DNA of 64,000 bases, taken from Gordonia otitidis NBRC 100426. GTDB taxonomy: Bacteria; Actinomycetota; Actinomycetes; Mycobacteriales; Mycobacteriaceae. The notes beneath the pieces were generated by a model that made no database searches, was not told the DNA's origin, and was given only the letters and a program-made list of their open reading frames with translations. Location: assembly GCF_000248075.1 (NCBI RefSeq), contig NZ_BAFB01000065.1:1-64000 (forward strand), given 5' to 3'. Within the stretch, counting starts at the first letter, position 1, and each line of letters starts with the position of its first letter. Made by a program: the position numbers and the translations under genes. Positions 63,312 to 64,000 of the stretch are shown here, piece after piece.

Positions 63312-64000
63312 TCAGGCGGTGTGTCGGGTGAAGAACTGCCAGATCAGCGACGTAGCCGACAGCGAATTGCTCATGTATCCGCTCTCGGAGGGACTTCCCG
63401 TGGAGCCGGGCCACACGTGCGCGCCACCGTTGACGCGGTAGTGGGTGATCTCGTGACCCGACGCGGCACAGAACGGCCAGTCGACACGGGTGACGTACCT
63501 GGTCGCGGGGAATTCGAGCGGCGTCCCCACACAGCCGTCACGGGCCGCCCAGCCCGACAGCCAGTCCATCACCGGCAGGTACGCGCCGCCGTGGCGGACG
63601 CCGCCGTCGTAATGGATCGTCTGGTCAGCCGTCCCGTGAAAATCGATGATCGACGCGGGCGGCGCGCCGGCACAATCCGGTCGTCCGATGTCGTAGAACG
63701 CTCCACTCACGACCGCGTACGCGGCGAAGTCGCCGGACATGCGGCAGGCGAGCATGGCGACGAACCCGCCGCCGTTCGACCGACCGGCAGCATATGTGCG
63801 GTCCGGGTCCACGCACGCAGCAGCGCGCACCTCCCGCAGGATCGTCCTCGTGAACGCGATGTCGTCGGCGCGGGGCGACGAATACGGCGCGCCCTGCCAG
63901 GAGACGAGGTCGTCGGTGCCGCGCAGCCCGTCCGGATAGACGACGATCGCGGGAAGAGATGCCAGCCGCGTGAACCGGGCGAACGTCGCCGCAGGCTCGG
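63312..64000 (-). CDS. PHB-depolymerase-like/LpqC-type esterase (5' partial)
   Basis: Runs open to the window edge on its 5' side; the GTG near 63830 is internal, since the frame continues with SPRADDIAFTRTILREV. The visible part has the nucleophile elbow GRSNGGGF, the Asp in DFHGTADQTIHYDGG and the His in VNGGAHVWPG, a complete triad of the poly(3-hydroxybutyrate) depolymerase/feruloyl-esterase family. It is probably exported, but the N-terminus is missing. Confidence 0.85.
   Translation of the reverse strand, partial: EPAATFARFTRLASLPAIVVYPDGLRGTDDLVSWQGAPYSSPRADDIAFTRTILREVRAAACVDPDRTYAAGRSNGGGFVAMLACRMSGDFAAYAVVSGAFYDIGRPDCAGAPPASIIDFHGTADQTIHYDGGVRHGGAYLPVMDWLSGWAARDGCVGTPLEFPATRYVTRVDWPFCAASGHEITHYRVNGGAHVWPGSTGSPSESGYMSNSLSATSLIWQFFTRHTA

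Overview
The window is high-GC DNA from an actinobacterium of the order Mycobacteriales, most like Gordonia or a close relative. The evidence is gene order. The runs hrcA-dnaJ-rsmE-phoH-ybeY-corC-era-recO-uppS, zur/smtB, glyS, dgt-dnaG, and aceE-mabR-fabD-acpM-kas-accD6 beside an AhpE-type peroxiredoxin all follow the mycobacterial arrangement. The single ketoacyl synthase gene (no kasB) fits a genus with shorter mycolic acids. The genus is an inference.

1-12.1 kb (+): a dense housekeeping cluster for heat-shock control and folding (hrcA, dnaJ), rRNA modification and maturation (rsmE, ybeY, era), phoH, a CorC-type membrane protein, recO and uppS. 12.1-13.1 kb (-): the zinc-sensor pair smtB-zur. 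13.2-22.4 kb: glyS, a cold-shock-domain protein, a dGTPase-like gene, a secreted PE-PPE-type hydrolase, a frameshifted GH3 glycosidase and dnaG. Then come a CAT-anticodon tRNA (probably Met) and tRNA-Asn(GTT).

23.1-33.7 kb: a 10.6-kb integrated element in the 3' end of tRNA-Asn, bounded by 26-bp direct repeats (attL 23123-23148, attR 33704-33729). From attR leftwards it has a tyrosine integrase, an unknown gene and an excisionase. A long leftward run follows, mostly joined by 4-base stop/start overlaps. It contains several small proteins, an AAA-type ATPase, a WhiB-like protein, an HTH protein, a Mu-I-like protease, a capsid cement protein, an HK97-fold major capsid protein and a scaffold-like protein. 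No portal, terminase or tail gene is visible. Two or three unrecognised genes, mostly on the opposite strand, sit at the attL end. The layout resembles the phiRv1/phiRv2 prophage-like elements of M. tuberculosis and is best read as a capsid-encoding phage satellite or reduced prophage. It is the most interesting system here.

33.8-45.2 kb: accessory genes. These include a guanidine-III riboswitch in front of a Gdx/SugE-type exporter, a PPOX-fold protein, and a lipid-catabolism group. That group has a GntR regulator, a frameshifted acyl-CoA dehydrogenase, a Mce-associated-like protein, a double TetR protein, an enoyl-CoA hydratase and an acyl-CoA synthetase. It is followed by an NDMA-type alcohol dehydrogenase with a KstR-like site upstream.

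45.2-64 kb: the FAS-II operon with its MabR-type regulator and aceE (-); lipoprotein-DUF3052-ahpE (+); glgX (-) carrying a perfect 42-bp palindrome in its coding sequence; an aldo/keto reductase; a secreted HNH/excalibur protein; tRNA-Val(TAC); a CPBP protease with an SDR-type protein; a WYL regulator; and an esterase cut by the window edge.
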